DNA of 64,000 bases, from the NCBI GenBank assembly GCA_022747635.1, contig JAKTNV010000066.1:2194501-2258500 (forward strand). The letters are read 5' to 3'. The DNA is from Hetaerina americana. Lineage: Eukaryota; Arthropoda; Insecta; Odonata; Calopterygidae. Position 1 is the stretch's first letter; every line of letters begins with the position of its first letter. Positions 33,121-44,748 of the stretch are shown here, one piece after another. The translations under genes and the position numbers were made by a program. The notes under the pieces are model-generated. The model was not told where the DNA came from and did no database searches. It saw nothing but the letters and a program-made list of their open reading frames with translations.

Positions 33121-33327
33121 TCCGCCGCCGCTTCGCTACCTTCAGTGAAAATTGCATTGATAAGGGTAGGCGATACCTTTGGCGATTCAGTTCACGGCAA
33201 GAGAAGATTCCGATATTATAGTAATTACAGGAAAGCGGACTTGCGGAAATTTCCCGTGCCCACACGTGTATGTGTAGGTATATATGTATATGTATATATA
33301 GATATATATCAATTTCAAAATATCAAT

Positions 33328-33853
33328 CAATCGGTTCGTCCGGAAAATAAGTGTACTGACTCCTGGGAACCGCTCTGACGGGCTGCGATTGGAGGGGGCT
33401 GTGTTGGCAAGCGACGCTGAAAAAGGCAGTCGGCTCTGAGCTGTGGTGTAGTGAGGAGCTCTGTTAACGCGAACCTCCACGCTCGACCCACGTCACGGAA
33501 CGCGATGCCGAAGTTTTTGGAGCAGCGTTATTCCATCAAATTTGCGGTAAAGCTTGGGAAATCGTCTACCGAAACTGTCGGTATGATTAACCAGGCTTAC
33601 GGGGAGTCAGCCATGTCCAGAAACATGATCTTTCGGAGGCACAAGATGTTCGTGGAGGGCAGAGAAGAGGTCGACGACGAGTCTTCGAGAGGTTCCCGAT
33701 GATGCCTTCGCGGGAGCGTTCCAGGAATGGGAACGCCGCTGGAACAAGTGTATCGACTCGCAAGGGTCCTATTTTGAGGAATATTAGCTTAAGTAAAAGT
33801 GTAATAAATGTTTTTTCCTGAGCTCAGTACACTTATTTTCCGGACGAACCCTG
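33328..33853 (+). mobile_element. Internally deleted mariner, hairpin-free sister copy
   Basis: This is the same deletion derivative as 12113-12669, in the opposite orientation: an N-terminal frame at 33451-33702 and the terminal FQEWERRWNKCIDSQGSYF. It lacks the 30-base GC-rich hairpin block; cctgggaaccgctctgac replaces it. Its left end has lost the first terminal bases, and the last TIR stays intact. Confidence 0.85.
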
Positions 33854-34062
33854 CATATCTATACACAAAAACACTTTCAAACACGAAATCCCACCTTACG
33901 GCAAACAAATATTCATTCACATGGAAATAGATACAAGGAAAATGGATAGGAACGCATGTAAAGGACGAACACACTTGATGTGGTTAGGAACGGATCTCAA
34001 GAGTAAAACTATTTCCTTGACCGAGAACGTCAAAAACAGGCGTAATAATGACGAATGGAAGA
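33854..34062 (-). mobile_element. Diverged 452-bp-family fragment
   Basis: On the minus strand it follows the monomer text from gttccttgaccg-like decayed tRNA sequence through cgttcgtcctttacatgcg, ccattttccttgtatct and gggatttcgtgtttgaaagt. About 200 bp remain. Confidence 0.7.
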
Positions 34063-35030
34063 AAATAGTATTTGCCATTCGTCGAGTCAATGTTAAAGAA
34101 GTACCTGAGGACCTAAACATATCGATATGCTAGTGCCATTCGATTTTTACCAAAGGTTCGGCATGAAACGGGTTGCTTCGAAATACGTAGCAAAATTTCA
34201 ACCAATAAAAAAGCGTCGCTTTTACATTGCTAATGAGGAAGCTCGTTATGGGACTTATCGCGAGATTAAAGAGGGATTGGCATCTCACGAACACAATGAG
34301 ATGTTGCATATCTGTGACAAAGTTTTGTCCGCGTTGTAACCCGCATGAATTGACAAAAGGTCAAAAAGATGCTCGTGTCAATTGGTGCCAAGAAATGATC
34401 AACAAATACAATTGCAGATCATCAAAAACTGTGTCATATAACATCCATACAATTACATCCATACGTATACGTAAGAGGCCGAAGCAAAACAGCAATCCTC
34501 TGTAAGGGTCTTCCAAGACGGGCCACATCCGACAAAACCGATCCGTGCACGAAGCACATCGAAGCAAGTGATCGTCTGTTTCTTCGGAATAACTGGAAAT
34601 GTGGCAACCGTACATGTGGTAACCATTAAGGCATCGTAGAACCGTGAATTCTGAATGGTACACGAGCATTTGTTTGCTAGAAATGATTGGCTCTGACTAA
34701 TCGTCTGAAAGAACTATCTATTTGACTGGCAAAACGTCGAATTGATGGGTCATCGTCCACAGCTAGCCCTTATTTAGCACCAAATGATTTCTTTTTACCC
34801 TCGTTTGTCAAAAGAAACTTGCGAGGCCAAGGTTTTTCGTCGCCTGAAGAAGCCGTTGATGCATTCAAAAACCGTGTTTTGGAGATATCTCAATCGGAAT
34901 GGAATGGTTGTTACGAAAATTAGTTCGAGCGCATGCAAAAGGGTATTGATTATCATGGATAATACTTCGAAAAACAATGAAACCATTTTCAATCATAAAT
35001 TATTGTCTTCGTATTATTAGGCTGACAGTA
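34063..35030 (+). mobile_element. Decayed mariner of a second subfamily
   Basis: Broken frames spread over about 0.95 kb recall a mariner transposase: NDEWKKIVF, LTKGQKDARVNWCQEMINKY, PYLAPNDFFLP-like sequence near 34770-34800, EAVDAFKNRVLEISQSEWNG across frames, and a C-terminal region. Many stops and frameshifts are present. The terminal repeats are not recognised. Confidence 0.7.
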
Positions 35031-35034
35031 TATA

Positions 35035-36650
35035 TGTCAGCAGTAGTATGCTTCTAAGCCTAGGAACTAAAACTGATCTCACGAAGTCTTCCGGCCAGAT
35101 ACCCTCCTCATAAATACTACGGATCAGCCCATATAGCCTCTTCCTCCCACAGTTTCCTATGCATTTTTAAAGTGCCGCGAGAATGTTATCCACCCCCACG
35201 GCATTATTTAGTGTCATCTCCCTTAATGCCCTTTCTATCTCATAGTCTAGTATGCCTAAGCTGTCTTCCTCTCCGTCATATTCTTTTTTAATGTCTAACT
35301 TTGTTGGTGTAAGTTCTTAATTATGCAGTTATTCTATATACTCCTTCCATCTCTCTTGGATCTTCCCTTTGTCAACTACAATATTACCCGCCTTATCTCT
35401 AACTGTTAGCATAGATTCTTACTTCCATTTAAAGATTAAACTTTGCTGTACAGCGCACCAATTTCACCCTTCCTCTGCAGACCTCATATACTCTCGTACT
35501 GCGTCTTCCATCATGCTTCTTTTGCTTTATTTGTTGCCCGCCTCAATATATTGTTTAATTCTTTGTACTTCATTTTGCCTAACTCTGTATTTACATTCTT
35601 CCATTTTCGCCGCTCATCCATCTTTGTAATCATGTCATCCGTGATCCATGATTTCCTAGTCTTTGTAGCGTTGACTGTTCCAATAGTGTCTTTTGCGGCT
35701 TTAGCCCTTTCTTGATCATTTCCCATTTTTCTTCGGTAAGACTTAGCTCTTTAACATCCTCCATGATTTCCTCTTCTGCCTTTTTGTACTCCTTCCTTTT
35801 CAAGCCATTTAATGCTTCTACATAAGCTAAATTATGGTCTGAGTCCGCATCCGTTCCCGGGAAGCTGAGCGAATTCATCAAACTATTCCTAAACTGTGTC
35901 TAACCAGGATATAATCTAAAGAAGAAAGGGGAAGAAAACTCCAATGGCCGTAAGTCTTACGGCCATTGGAGTTTTCTTCCCCTTTCTTCTTTAATTGAGA
36001 GGCCGTAGAGCTCATTATTTCTTGCTAGGATATAATCTAGCTGATACCTTTCTGAGTCATCTGGCATTTTCCATGTATACCTACGTCTTTTGTGGCGTCT
36101 AAACCAGGTATTGGCTAACTAACCTCTGTCTCCTGCAGAACTCAACTGCTTTCTCCCCGCGGTCATTCCTCGTGCCTAAACCGTAGTCCCCGACCTCATC
36201 ACTATCTCTGCAATCGCCTACCGTCGCATTCCAATCCCCCATCACTATCAAATGTTTCCCTGCAGGAACACACGCGATTATGTCCTGTAACTGATCGTAT
36301 ATTCTAACGGACTCTTCTTCCTTAAGGTTGCTCGGTGGCATGTATACCTGAATAATAACCAAGTTCGTCGGTTCTGCTTTTATCTCCACTAGTAGTATTT
36401 TATCCGTTACCTGCTCTATGTTGGCTACGCTTCTTCCTACCTCTTTATTAAATACTATGGCCATCCCTCGTTGGGTCTCGTCCCCGCCGCTGTATATTAT
36501 TCTATAATTATCACTCCAGTAATGCCCGCTATCCCTCCATCTCACCTCGCAGAGACCTAAAATATCTATATTTCCCCTTTCTATCTCTCGCTTAACATTC
36601 TCCAATTTCCCTGTCCTCATCATTGTCCTAACATTCCACGTTCCTATTCT
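35035..36650 (-). mobile_element. LINE family 1, endonuclease to early reverse transcriptase
   Basis: On the minus strand the endonuclease domain at 36623-36110 is the best preserved in the window. It shows MMRTGKLENVKREIERGN, LGLCEVRWRDSG, IIYSGGDETQRGMAIVF, VIIQVYMPPSN, HLIVMGDWNATVGD and GLGTRNDRGEKAVEFC. These cover the expected catalytic regions of an apurinic-type endonuclease. The following linker (SFPGTDADSDHNLAYVEALN, EEKWEMIKKGLKP) is interrupted by a fold-back insertion at 35919-36026. Toward 35035 the frame decays and the reverse transcriptase core is missing. Confidence 0.85.
35906..36039. other. 108-bp fold-back insertion with 13-bp target duplication
   Basis: The LINE linker is split by 108 bases (35919-36026) flanked by aggatataatcta on both sides (35906-35918 and 36027-36039). 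The insert starts with a near-perfect palindrome: a 38-bp stem (35917-35954 against 35956-35993) around a single T. It is followed by about 33 bases containing a second inverted ggccgta. Other family-1 copies have the uninterrupted target here. Confidence 0.85.
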
Positions 36651-37004
36651 AACTAATGTGGTCTTCTTTTCCTGCGTCTTCTGTCCTGCTGCTGCCTGTT
36701 TTCCCTTGCAAGGGTTTCGTGGATGACGAACGCGGAAGCCGTACCTCCCCCGCTGCCGCTGCCTTCCTCAATAGTGTTTTTTAACGTGACACAATAACTT
36801 ACCGGCTGCCCCACTCGGGTCAGACGCCTTTGCAGCCGCCTCAGTGAGGAGCAGACGCTGCGTGGACTACCTTTCGTCTGGCTCCTAACCTTCGACCTTT
36901 CTGGCATGGGTGACCCTACCAGGAGCAATTGTTATTACTCCCGCCAGAACAGCTCTAGGGGTCATCGGAACGCACCACCTCTTTCACCACGTCGATGCTG
37001 TAGT

Positions 37005-37005
<1 letters not shown>
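36651..37005 (-). mobile_element. LINE family 1 5' leader
   Basis: The leader precedes the endonuclease frame of the previous element and shares its landmarks with 10003-10383 and 42773-43250. It ends at a (TA)n tract near 37006. A block of about 90 bases around 36760 is deleted relative to the right-arm copy. Confidence 0.75.

Positions 37006-37046
<41 letters not shown>
37006..37046. repeat. (TA)n microsatellite
   Basis: This short TA tract lies between two LINE fragments of opposite orientation. Confidence 0.9.
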
Positions 37047-37047
<1 letters not shown>

Positions 37048-38030
37048 GACAATTTTAAAAAAATCGTGTTCAAACAGTCGTTCTGGACGGTGTATCATCC
37101 GATGCTGTTAAGGTCACGTCGGGTGTACCACAGGGAAGTGTCATAGGCCCCCTCTTGTTTCTTATTTACATAAATGACCTCAGCACCGTGGTTAATAGCA
37201 GGCTCCGTCTTTTTGCTGACGATGCGGTGATTTATGGGGACATTCGAAGTCGCGATGACAGAGTCACGTTAGCTAACGATCTAAATGCAATCCAGACTTG
37301 GTGCGATACATGGAAATTGGAATTAAAGTTGAAGAAATGCGTAGTAATACATTTTTTGGAAAAGAGTAACACCCCACCATTTAGTTACAAAGTGAAGCAA
37401 ACAGAAATCGCGAGGGTAGATTCCTTTAAATACTTGGGTGTAACAATTACTCACGATCTGTCCTGGGGAAAGCACATACGGGAAATATGCGGTCGCGCTA
37501 ATAAAAAATTGGGATTTGTAAAAAGAGTGCTGGGTAAATGTGACGAAAAAGTGAAGGAACGATGTTTTATTGCCCTAGTCAGGCCCCACCTAGAGTATGC
37601 TGCCAGTATATGGGATCCGCAAGAGATAAATTTAATTTCCGAATTGGAACGAGTTCAGCGGAGGGGGGCTAGATTTGTCAAAAATTGCTATGACCAACGC
37701 AGTAGCGTAACTACTTTGCTAGAAAATTTAGGGTGGGATTCCCTTAAACAGCGGCGTTTACAATATAGATTAAACTTATTAAAAACATTTAAAGATGGGT
37801 CCTTTTGCGATGACATCGAGAACATAATACGAACCCCAACGTATTACGGGCGGAGGGATCACGAATGTAAGATTAGAGAGATTGGCTGCAGGACAGAAAG
37901 ATTTAAACGGTCATTTTTTCCGAGAACAATAAGAGACCAGAATTCTTTTAATCGAAATCCCCCAGGATCCGGCTCGACATAATAAGTATTAACCTACAAG
38001 GTAGCGACTGCGCAGGGTTATACGCTTATA

Positions 38031-38072
<42 letters not shown>

Positions 38073-38215
38073 TTGCAGGCTCCCCTTACCTTTCCCCGTC
38101 CATTTGAAAAACCCTAATCCCCTCATCCCTTACCCTTTCCTTCTGGTGCTGCACCCCCTACCACACACCCTTTTGGTGGCTTGCAGGGTATTGATGTAGA
38201 TATAGATGTAGATAT
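37047..38215 (+). mobile_element. CR1-like LINE, 3' half with an open frame
   Basis: This is the best-preserved copy of the family. A single open frame to 37982 covers VTSGVPQGSVIGPLLFLIY (motif B), LRLFADDAVIYGD (motif C, catalytic ADD), FKYLGVTITHDLSWGKHI, RPHLEYAASIWDP, LERVQRRGARFVKNCYD, LLENLGWDSLKQRRLQYRL and FFPRTIRDQN. The domain order and the HLEYAASIWDP region are typical of CR1/L2-group elements. The endonuclease and the first half of the reverse transcriptase are missing. The 3' UTR holds a TA and T tract and ends in a short gatgta repeat (to about 38215). Confidence 0.88.
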
Positions 38216-38229
38216 GATTTTTCTATATA

Positions 38230-38610
38230 ATAATATGTACATATAGAATTCATATACACCTAATTGGGAAGGAACTACATCGGACAGAGAAAATCCACTG
38301 GATAGCTTGATGCTCATAAGTGGATTATTTTTATACAAGATTTTTTCGGAAAAGTTCACATTTACATTTGGAAAAGAATGTGTTGACCGGCCTTCTTCAT
38401 TGCCCGGCTGAAACTTTACCAACTAAGATAGAATTAGAAATTGTATTATATAAATATATTTATGTCCTTAGTGGAAAAATGCCATTCAGGTGAGAATCGA
38501 ACCAATTCGTTCGGATACAAGGATCTTACCCCGCCGCCATTGGGGCCGGGGCGAGCCCTATCGTAAAGGGTAGGTTGAGGGCGTTCAAGGACTCACACAG
38601 CCAGAAGGAG
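38230..38610 (-). repeat. Unclassified repeat R2, minus copy
   Basis: About 370 bp recur inverted at 42341-42712. The block has a GC-rich landmark (ccccgccgccattggggccg). It also has an open frame that both copies conserve (minus 38422-38230, MVKFQPGNEEGRSTHSFPN onward). The GC-rich landmark with its gattcgaacc-type text also occurs near 54890-54960. It may be the tail of a tRNA-derived SINE. Confidence 0.7.
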
Positions 38611-38639
38611 AAATATTGTAGAGAAGAAAACAATTGAAT

Positions 38640-38880
38640 ATTGAAGAACATAATCACGTATGTTCCCGCAAGGAATCATTTGATTGGGTATTTTAATTTG
38701 AAGGTAGGTGAAGGAATAGGTGGCGATGTGAGGGACTACGGTTTAGGCACTAGGAATGACCGCGGGGAGAAAGCATTTGAGTTAGATAGAAGAGAGGGCT
38801 TGGCTGTCACCAGCAGTTGGTTATAAGGCACCACAAACGACGTACGGGGAAGAAACTACAAAGCACAAAGTTCCTCGAGA
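38640..38880 (+). mobile_element. LINE family 1 endonuclease scrap
   Basis: The frame reads VPARNHLIGYFNLKVGEGIG, DYGLGTRNDRGEKAFELDRR and EGLAVTSSWL. It is a decayed match to the endonuclease end at 36260-36110. Confidence 0.75.
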
Positions 38881-38894
38881 CATTGAACATACAC

Positions 38895-39250
38895 CTTGGG
38901 TGATAAATAAAATGAAGTTTAAAAATTTAAAACTTATTGGTATCCAAAATGACTTGAAAGCATTATAATCGAAATACTTTCCAGTTTCTTTTTAATTGAA
39001 ACCAGTATAATATTGTTTGTTAACCTTGAATAAATAATCGAACCGGTTTTTTCGCAGCAATAATCGATAATTGAGACTTAAGATTTGGACGAAAATGGAA
39101 GGCTATATAAAATAATATCTTTAGAGTGAAAATTTCGGTTTTCCCTCTTCCACTTTTAGAAACAACGACGTAAAAAGAGAACGAGAGATGGGGGAGGGAG
39201 AGACGCACAGACACAGTGATATAAACTTTTCCTTCTGACTTTCTCAATTA
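38895..39250. repeat. Unclassified repeat R3, copy 1
   Basis: The portion 38990-39250 recurs in direct orientation at 40375-40640 (landmarks aataatcgataattg and ccctcttccactttta). The portion 38895-38975 recurs inverted at 39995-40075. No coding function is apparent. Confidence 0.6.
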
Positions 39251-39369
39251 GTATTTACCTGGTGGTACAAAACCATCCACTGCCTTTACCACTAAAGGTT
39301 TTAGTAGGAATAACGTCGTTCGTAACATGTAAAAAACAAATCAATCGATCTCTTCCTCGATCATTAGAC

Positions 39370-39640
39370 TTTCTCTATTTCCTTATTTCAATGCCTGGAC
39401 GTCGGCGTATACAACACTCATACTCTCTCTGAATCCGTATTCCGCAAACTTTATTGGTATAGTAAACCACCCTGTGGACGTTGCTCCGGAAGTCGTTCAT
39501 CCCCAGCCATTTGATTTCGCTCACTCCAAGGGTGCCTATTCTCGGAACGGAGCGGTTTCCCATCAAGGTTGAGCGTACTCCTCCGTCCTTCTCCAAGTGA
39601 TTCCATGCTACCCCGACCAATAAGAGCGGCGCGGGAAATT
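39370..39640 (-). mobile_element. LINE endonuclease fragment, another family
   Basis: The minus frame reads PRIGTLGVSEIKWLGMNDF, VVYYTNKVCGIRIQ and YECCIRRRPGIE. This resembles the ...LGISEIKWTG... region of apurinic-type endonucleases in non-LTR elements. It is shorter than the domain and differs from family 1. Confidence 0.55.
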
Positions 39641-39663
39641 CGATGGCCTTATTTTGAGTTTCA

Positions 39664-39665
<2 letters not shown>

Positions 39666-39746
<81 letters not shown>

Positions 39747-39770
39747 TATACATATATATATACATTTTTA
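39666..39770. repeat. (TA)n microsatellite
   Basis: This long TA tract immediately adjoins a family-1 LINE 3' tail. Confidence 0.9.
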
Positions 39771-40000
39771 TTATTGTTAGGTAATATACCGATTAAGGTA
39801 GGTTTTTAGATGGACAAAATTACTAATTCAACAATTTGTGACTCCCAGCAAAACACAACATCCCACTCTACATCAGGTCCCATCGTCTCGTCATCTCTGA
39901 GTACTTTCTTCCTCCCTTAATCCCGTCCAACATATTTATATATATATATTTATTTACTTATTTTTAAGGTAATCTACGGGTTAACGTAGGTTTTTGGATG
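39771..40000 (-). mobile_element. LINE family 1 3' tails
   Basis: One tail (39778-39940) and a second terminal scrap (39967-40000) share the ccttaaccggta-type ending on the minus strand. They are separated by a short T/A tract. Confidence 0.65.
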
Positions 40001-40660
40001 GTATTTCGATTATAATGCTTTCAAGTTATTTTGGATATTAATAAGTTTTAAATTCTTAAAATTCATTTTATTTTTGGCTATACGTTCGATTTCCTTGTTC
40101 CGTTGAATTGCGACTTACAAGAGCAATCGGGGATCAATGCTCATCCTTTGACTATTAACCGCCTTTAACTTTAAGCCTGCCATAAATGACTCATAACACT
40201 AACATACACTAAAACTACTGTTCGACTGAAATCTTCAACTTTTTCTTTCATTAAATGGTTCTCAATGTTTTACAGACATATGTGTCAGGCTTGATGGCAG
40301 GCTTAAAGTTAACTCATCCAACGTTATTGATACCCTAAACCACTTTAAAGCACTATAATCTTAATGCACTGTGGGTTCTTATAATAAAACCAGTATGAGA
40401 TTATTTGTCAACCTTGAGCAAATAATTGAGCCTTTTTCTTTCGCAGCAGTAATCGATAATTGGCGCTTAAGAGGGCGACAAAAATAGAAGGTCATGTTAT
40501 ATTTTATTTTCTGAGCGAAAAAATCACATTTCCCTCTTCCACTTTTAAAAGCAACGAGGTAAAGAGGGAACGAGAGAGGAAGACCCACAGACGCAGCGAT
40601 ATTATACACATCTCCTTCAGACTTTCTCCATCTGTGTTTCGCCACCAGTGCACAACCATC
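40001..40660. repeat. Repeat R3 segments and unassigned DNA
   Basis: 39995-40075 is an inverted copy of 38895-38975, and 40375-40640 is a direct copy of 38990-39250. Between them an 18-base inverted pair (taactttaagcctgccat at 40167 and its complement at 40292) encloses about 107 bases. I see no gene. Confidence 0.55.
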
Positions 40661-40683
40661 CCCTGCCATTTTCCCTGATGGCG

Positions 40684-41690
40684 TTAATAGGAATTATGAT
40701 GACAGAAACATGTAGAATACAAATGCATTGTTTTCCTTCTTCTAATTTTACTCTTTACAACATAACCCTGCCTTACACCTCTTCCTGACACTGCCAATCC
40801 GGACTCCCCTATCCCCACTCGCACCTGAGCAGTCTGAGTCATGTACACGTTGCGGATTAGCCTCCTTTCCCTCCAATCTATCACTATTTTCTGCAATATA
40901 CTCATTTGTTTTTCCCAATTCACTCTATCAAACGCTTTTTCGAAATCTACGAAACAGGCAAATACCTCCTGGTTGTATTCTATATTCCTTTCGATTAGTG
41001 ATCTCATTACTGCTTTGGCATCCCACGTGCCTCTCCTCTTTCTAAACCCAAACTGGTCATCCCCTAAGTAACCACATGCCCTACTCTCTACCCTTTTGTT
41101 GATGATCCTGAGAACAACTTTAGCTGCGTGGGAATTCAAAGTTATTATTCTCTTGTCCCAACGATGTAGTCTCGGACTATTTTGGACTAAGAAGTGATTT
41201 CTCAAATTCTTCCGATCTCCAAACGTTTCCTCCCTCATAGATACTATGAACTAATTTATATTCTCCTTTCCGTATTTTCCTAAACCTTCTAGTAGTTCCG
41301 CAGGAATGTTATCCACCCCCACGGCGTTATTTAGTTTCATCTCCCTTAATGCCCTTTCTATCTCATCTTCGAGTATGCTTTGACCTAAACTATCTTCCAT
41401 GTTCTTCTGCCATAATGTTCATTTTCTATGTCTAATTTTGTTGGCCTTAGGTCTGCACCATACATTTGCTCCATATATTCTTTCCATTCCTCTTGGATAT
41501 TATCTGTTTTAACTATTACCTTGCCCAGCTTATCTCTAACTTTTACACAGTTTCTAACTTCCTTGTACAGCGTAAGAATTTAACTTTGTAGTAGAGCGCA
41601 TCAGTTTCATCCTTCCTTTGCAAATATTCCCAATTCTTCCACTTCGTCTCCCACCATGCTCCTTTTGCTTTATATGTGACCCGTCACAAT
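40684..41690 (-). mobile_element. LINE family 1 reverse transcriptase copy
   Basis: On the minus strand it reads VVLRIINKRVESRACGYLGD, DQFGFRKRRGTWDAKAVM, FVDFEKAFDRVNW (motif A) and VSGRGVRQGYV (motif B, with C replaced by Y). It breaks off before the FADD box, at an unrelated junction near 40755. The upstream part to 41690 retains the linker with stops. Inactive. Confidence 0.85.
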
Positions 41691-41699
41691 GTATAATTA

Positions 41700-42340
41700 A
41701 CGCTTGTTTCTTACTGTTGTACATGACAACTTCGAGAAGAGCGTAATGATTGCAATACCAAAGAATTCCAGAACAGATAAATGCGAAGAACACGGATCAT
41801 TGAACCTGGTGACTCAAATAGCAAAAGTCCTTGCTCGGATGACTAGCTGTCGAAAAGAAGGGAAGATAGAAGGATTCATCTCAGAAAACCAATCCGATTT
41901 GAGCAAAAACCGAGGAGGGAGGAGAGGCGTTTCTCAGCTTGAGAGTTCTGACCGATTCATTGATCCCAGCCATTATTTGTGGCATTCGTGGAAGTGGACA
42001 AGGCCTTCGGCATTTTCGATTGCAACAAAAGGTCCAATTTACTCGAAGTTCTGGGAATGAACTGAAACGATAGAAGAATAATCCATCACCTCCACAAGAA
42101 TCAGGTAACATCCTTGCAAAATAAAATGGCAAGTAAAATAGAAGCCGAAAAAACAGAGGGGTAAGACAAGAATACAACCTCTCGCCAACAATATTCAACG
42201 CATGTCTAGAAGAGGCAATAAAGGAATCACAAGAATTGGGCATCAAAGGAGTCAAGATAAATGGAGAAGAAATTAAAATGCTACGGTCGCAGACGACAAC
42301 GCAGTGTTAGATGAGACGCGAGAGGACCAGCAAGCACCCC
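41700..42340 (+). mobile_element. Decayed LINE reverse transcriptase, third family
   Basis: The plus strand keeps MIAIPKNSRTDKCEEHGSLN, a GKIEGFISENQSDLSKNRGG region, a broken motif A and GVRQEYNLSPTIFNACLEEA (motif B). Then come KESQELGIKGVKINGEEIKM and the start of a decayed ADD region. It is another non-LTR family, distinct from family 1 and from the CR1-like one. Confidence 0.75.
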
Positions 42341-42712
42341 GAAGCGCTAACTCGAACGCCCTCAACCTACCCTATACGATAGGGCTCGACCCGGCCCCAA
42401 TGGCGGCGGGGTAAGATTCTTGTATTAGAACGGCGGGTATATTGGTTCGATTCTCGCCTAAATGGGTTTTTCCACTAAGGACATTGATAAATATAATTTA
42501 ATCTTAGTTGGTAAAGTTTCAGCCGGGCAATGAGGAAGGCCGGTCAATACATTGTTTTCCATATGTAAATGTGAACTTTTCCGAAAAAATCTTGTATAAA
42601 AATAATCCACTTATGAGCATCAAGCTATCCAGTGGATTTTATCTGTCCGATGTAGTTCCTTCCCAATTAGGTGTATATGAATTCTATAAGTACATATAAT
42701 AATACAGAAAAA
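42341..42712 (+). repeat. Unclassified repeat R2, plus copy
   Basis: This is the inverted counterpart of 38230-38610. The conserved frame is at 42508-42699. The copies differ by scattered substitutions only. Confidence 0.7.
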
Positions 42713-42722
42713 AACGTATATA

Positions 42723-42772
<50 letters not shown>
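42713..42772. repeat. (TA)n microsatellite
   Basis: This TA tract lies between repeat R2 and a LINE leader. Confidence 0.9.
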
Positions 42773-42775
<3 letters not shown>

Positions 42776-43575
42776 CCAGGACTACAGCATCGACGTGGTG
42801 GAAGGGCTTGGCCGTTCCGATGATCCCAAGAGCTGTGCTGGCGGGAGTAATAACAATTGCTCCTTGTAGGGTCACACATGCCCGATAGGTCGAAGGTTAG
42901 GAACAAGACAAAATGTAGTCCACGCAGCTTCTGTTCCTCAGTGAGGCGGCTGCAATGGCGTCTGACCCCAGTGGGGCGGCCAGTAAGTGATGGTGTCACG
43001 TTAAAAACACTATTGAGGAAGGCAACGGGAAACCACATCATTTATCTTTCCCAAGAATTAAATGATGGACAATACAGAGATTTTGAGTCCTGGCAACTAC
43101 GGATCTCGGGCCAATCGGCCGTGTGTCGTGCCCGGCAGCGGGGGAGGCACGGCTTCCGCGGTCGTCATCCCACGAAACCCTTGCAAGGGAAAACAGGCAG
43201 CAGCAGGACAGAAGACGCAGAAGAAGAAGACCACATTAGCTAGAATAGGAAGGTGAATGTTAGGACAATGATGAGGACAGGGGAATTGGAGAATGTTAAG
43301 CGAGAGATAGAAAAGGGAAATATAGATATTTTAGGTCTATGCGAGGTGAGACGGAGGGATAGCGGGGATTACTGGAGTGATCACTATAGAATAATATACA
43401 GCGGTGGGGACGAGAGCAAACGCGGGGTTGCCATAGTATTAAATGAAGAGGTAGGAAGAAGCGTAGTCAACATAGATGAGGTAACGGATAGAACATTACT
43501 AGTAGAGGAAAAAGTAGAACCGACGAACTTTGTTTTTATCCAGGTACACAAGCCACCAAACAACCAAGTTATTAA
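42773..43575 (+). mobile_element. LINE family 1 leader and endonuclease start (crosses arm boundary)
   Basis: The leader starts at 42773, is shared with the left arm only from 42958 onward, and continues into the endonuclease frame at 43253-43560. There it breaks against an inverted CR1-like piece. This copy has more leader than the left arm. Confidence 0.85.
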
Positions 43576-43578
43576 GGG

Positions 43579-44189
43579 CCCTATTACACTTCCCCTGGGG
43601 GACGCCCGAAGTTACATCTCTCTTCGTTGAGCACAACCCATCAATGACTACTATTTGTTTGCGATTTGACAAGAAGTCTCTTATCCAATTAATAATATTC
43701 TCATTTATTCCATAGTATTTAGGTTTATGTAACAGTTTATTGAGTGGGACTTTGTCGAAGGCTTTTTTTAAATCCAAGAGTACTGCATCGACTTGTGTGT
43801 TGTTTTCTCCCGATCTAAGTATATCGTGAATGAAGAGACCAAGTTGTGTTTCGCAAGATCTGCTTTTCCTAAATCCGTGCTGGGTGTGGATTAGTATTTT
43901 CCTACTGTCAAGAAATCCCATAATGGTAGTGAAAATAATGCGTTTCAATATTTTACAAGAGATCAATACTAAAGAAATGGGTCGGTAATTGGTTGGTTTA
44001 TCCCTATCGCCGCCTTTGTAGATGGGAGTTATATGGGCTAGCTTCCAGTCGCGAGGCACTGAGCCTTCTTCTGTCGATTTTAGAAAAACAAAATTTAAAA
44101 AGGGGCAATGCCTTTTGCTAATTCCTTTAATATTCCAGCACATGTTTCTTCCGGACCAGGCGCCTTGTGTGCTTTGATACTACGGAGCA
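43579..44189 (-). mobile_element. CR1-like LINE reverse transcriptase fragment (right arm)
   Basis: Mirror of 20600-21210, with the same frameshift and the same broken end. Confidence 0.85.
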
Positions 44190-44748
44190 GATATATGATG
44201 CTTCGAAACCTAAAACAACCAGACCTATGCGATGGAACGAGTTTGGTGATAGAAAACTGATGATCAATATGATTCACGAGACTAAGTATACTCAAAGGAA
44301 AGTTCGAAGATGATGAAGTTCTCATTCAGAAGATTCCAAGGATCCCAACCGATATACTCTTTGAGATTAAACGAATTCATTTTCCGATTCGTGTTACATT
44401 CGCGATGACTGTTAACTAATCACAAGGTCAATCGTTGAGCGTTTGTAGTCTGAATCTAGAAAATACATGTCTCTCTCGTGGTCAATTATAAGTGGCATTT
44501 TTGCACCTTTTGGTAAACCATCCGCTGCATTTCTTCTTGCGACTGATGACAAAACAAAAAATACTCTATATCAGAAGGGGCTTAATTCAAGAGAATAAAC
44601 TCGAATGGATGTAAGGAAAGATTGAATAAAGAAAGTATCCCTCTGACAAGACATCGTAATAATTGTTTTTGTAGCATTATTCAAATGCTTTCCATATATT
44701 ATTATGACAAGTCAAATATGATTAACTAAATGAGATAATTGGCTTTGC
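44169..44748 (+). mobile_element. Helitron fragment 3 (right arm)
   Basis: Mirror of 20041-20620. Here the helicase C-terminus reads on the plus strand (44285-44590) with the same stop after FAMTVN. Confidence 0.85.
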
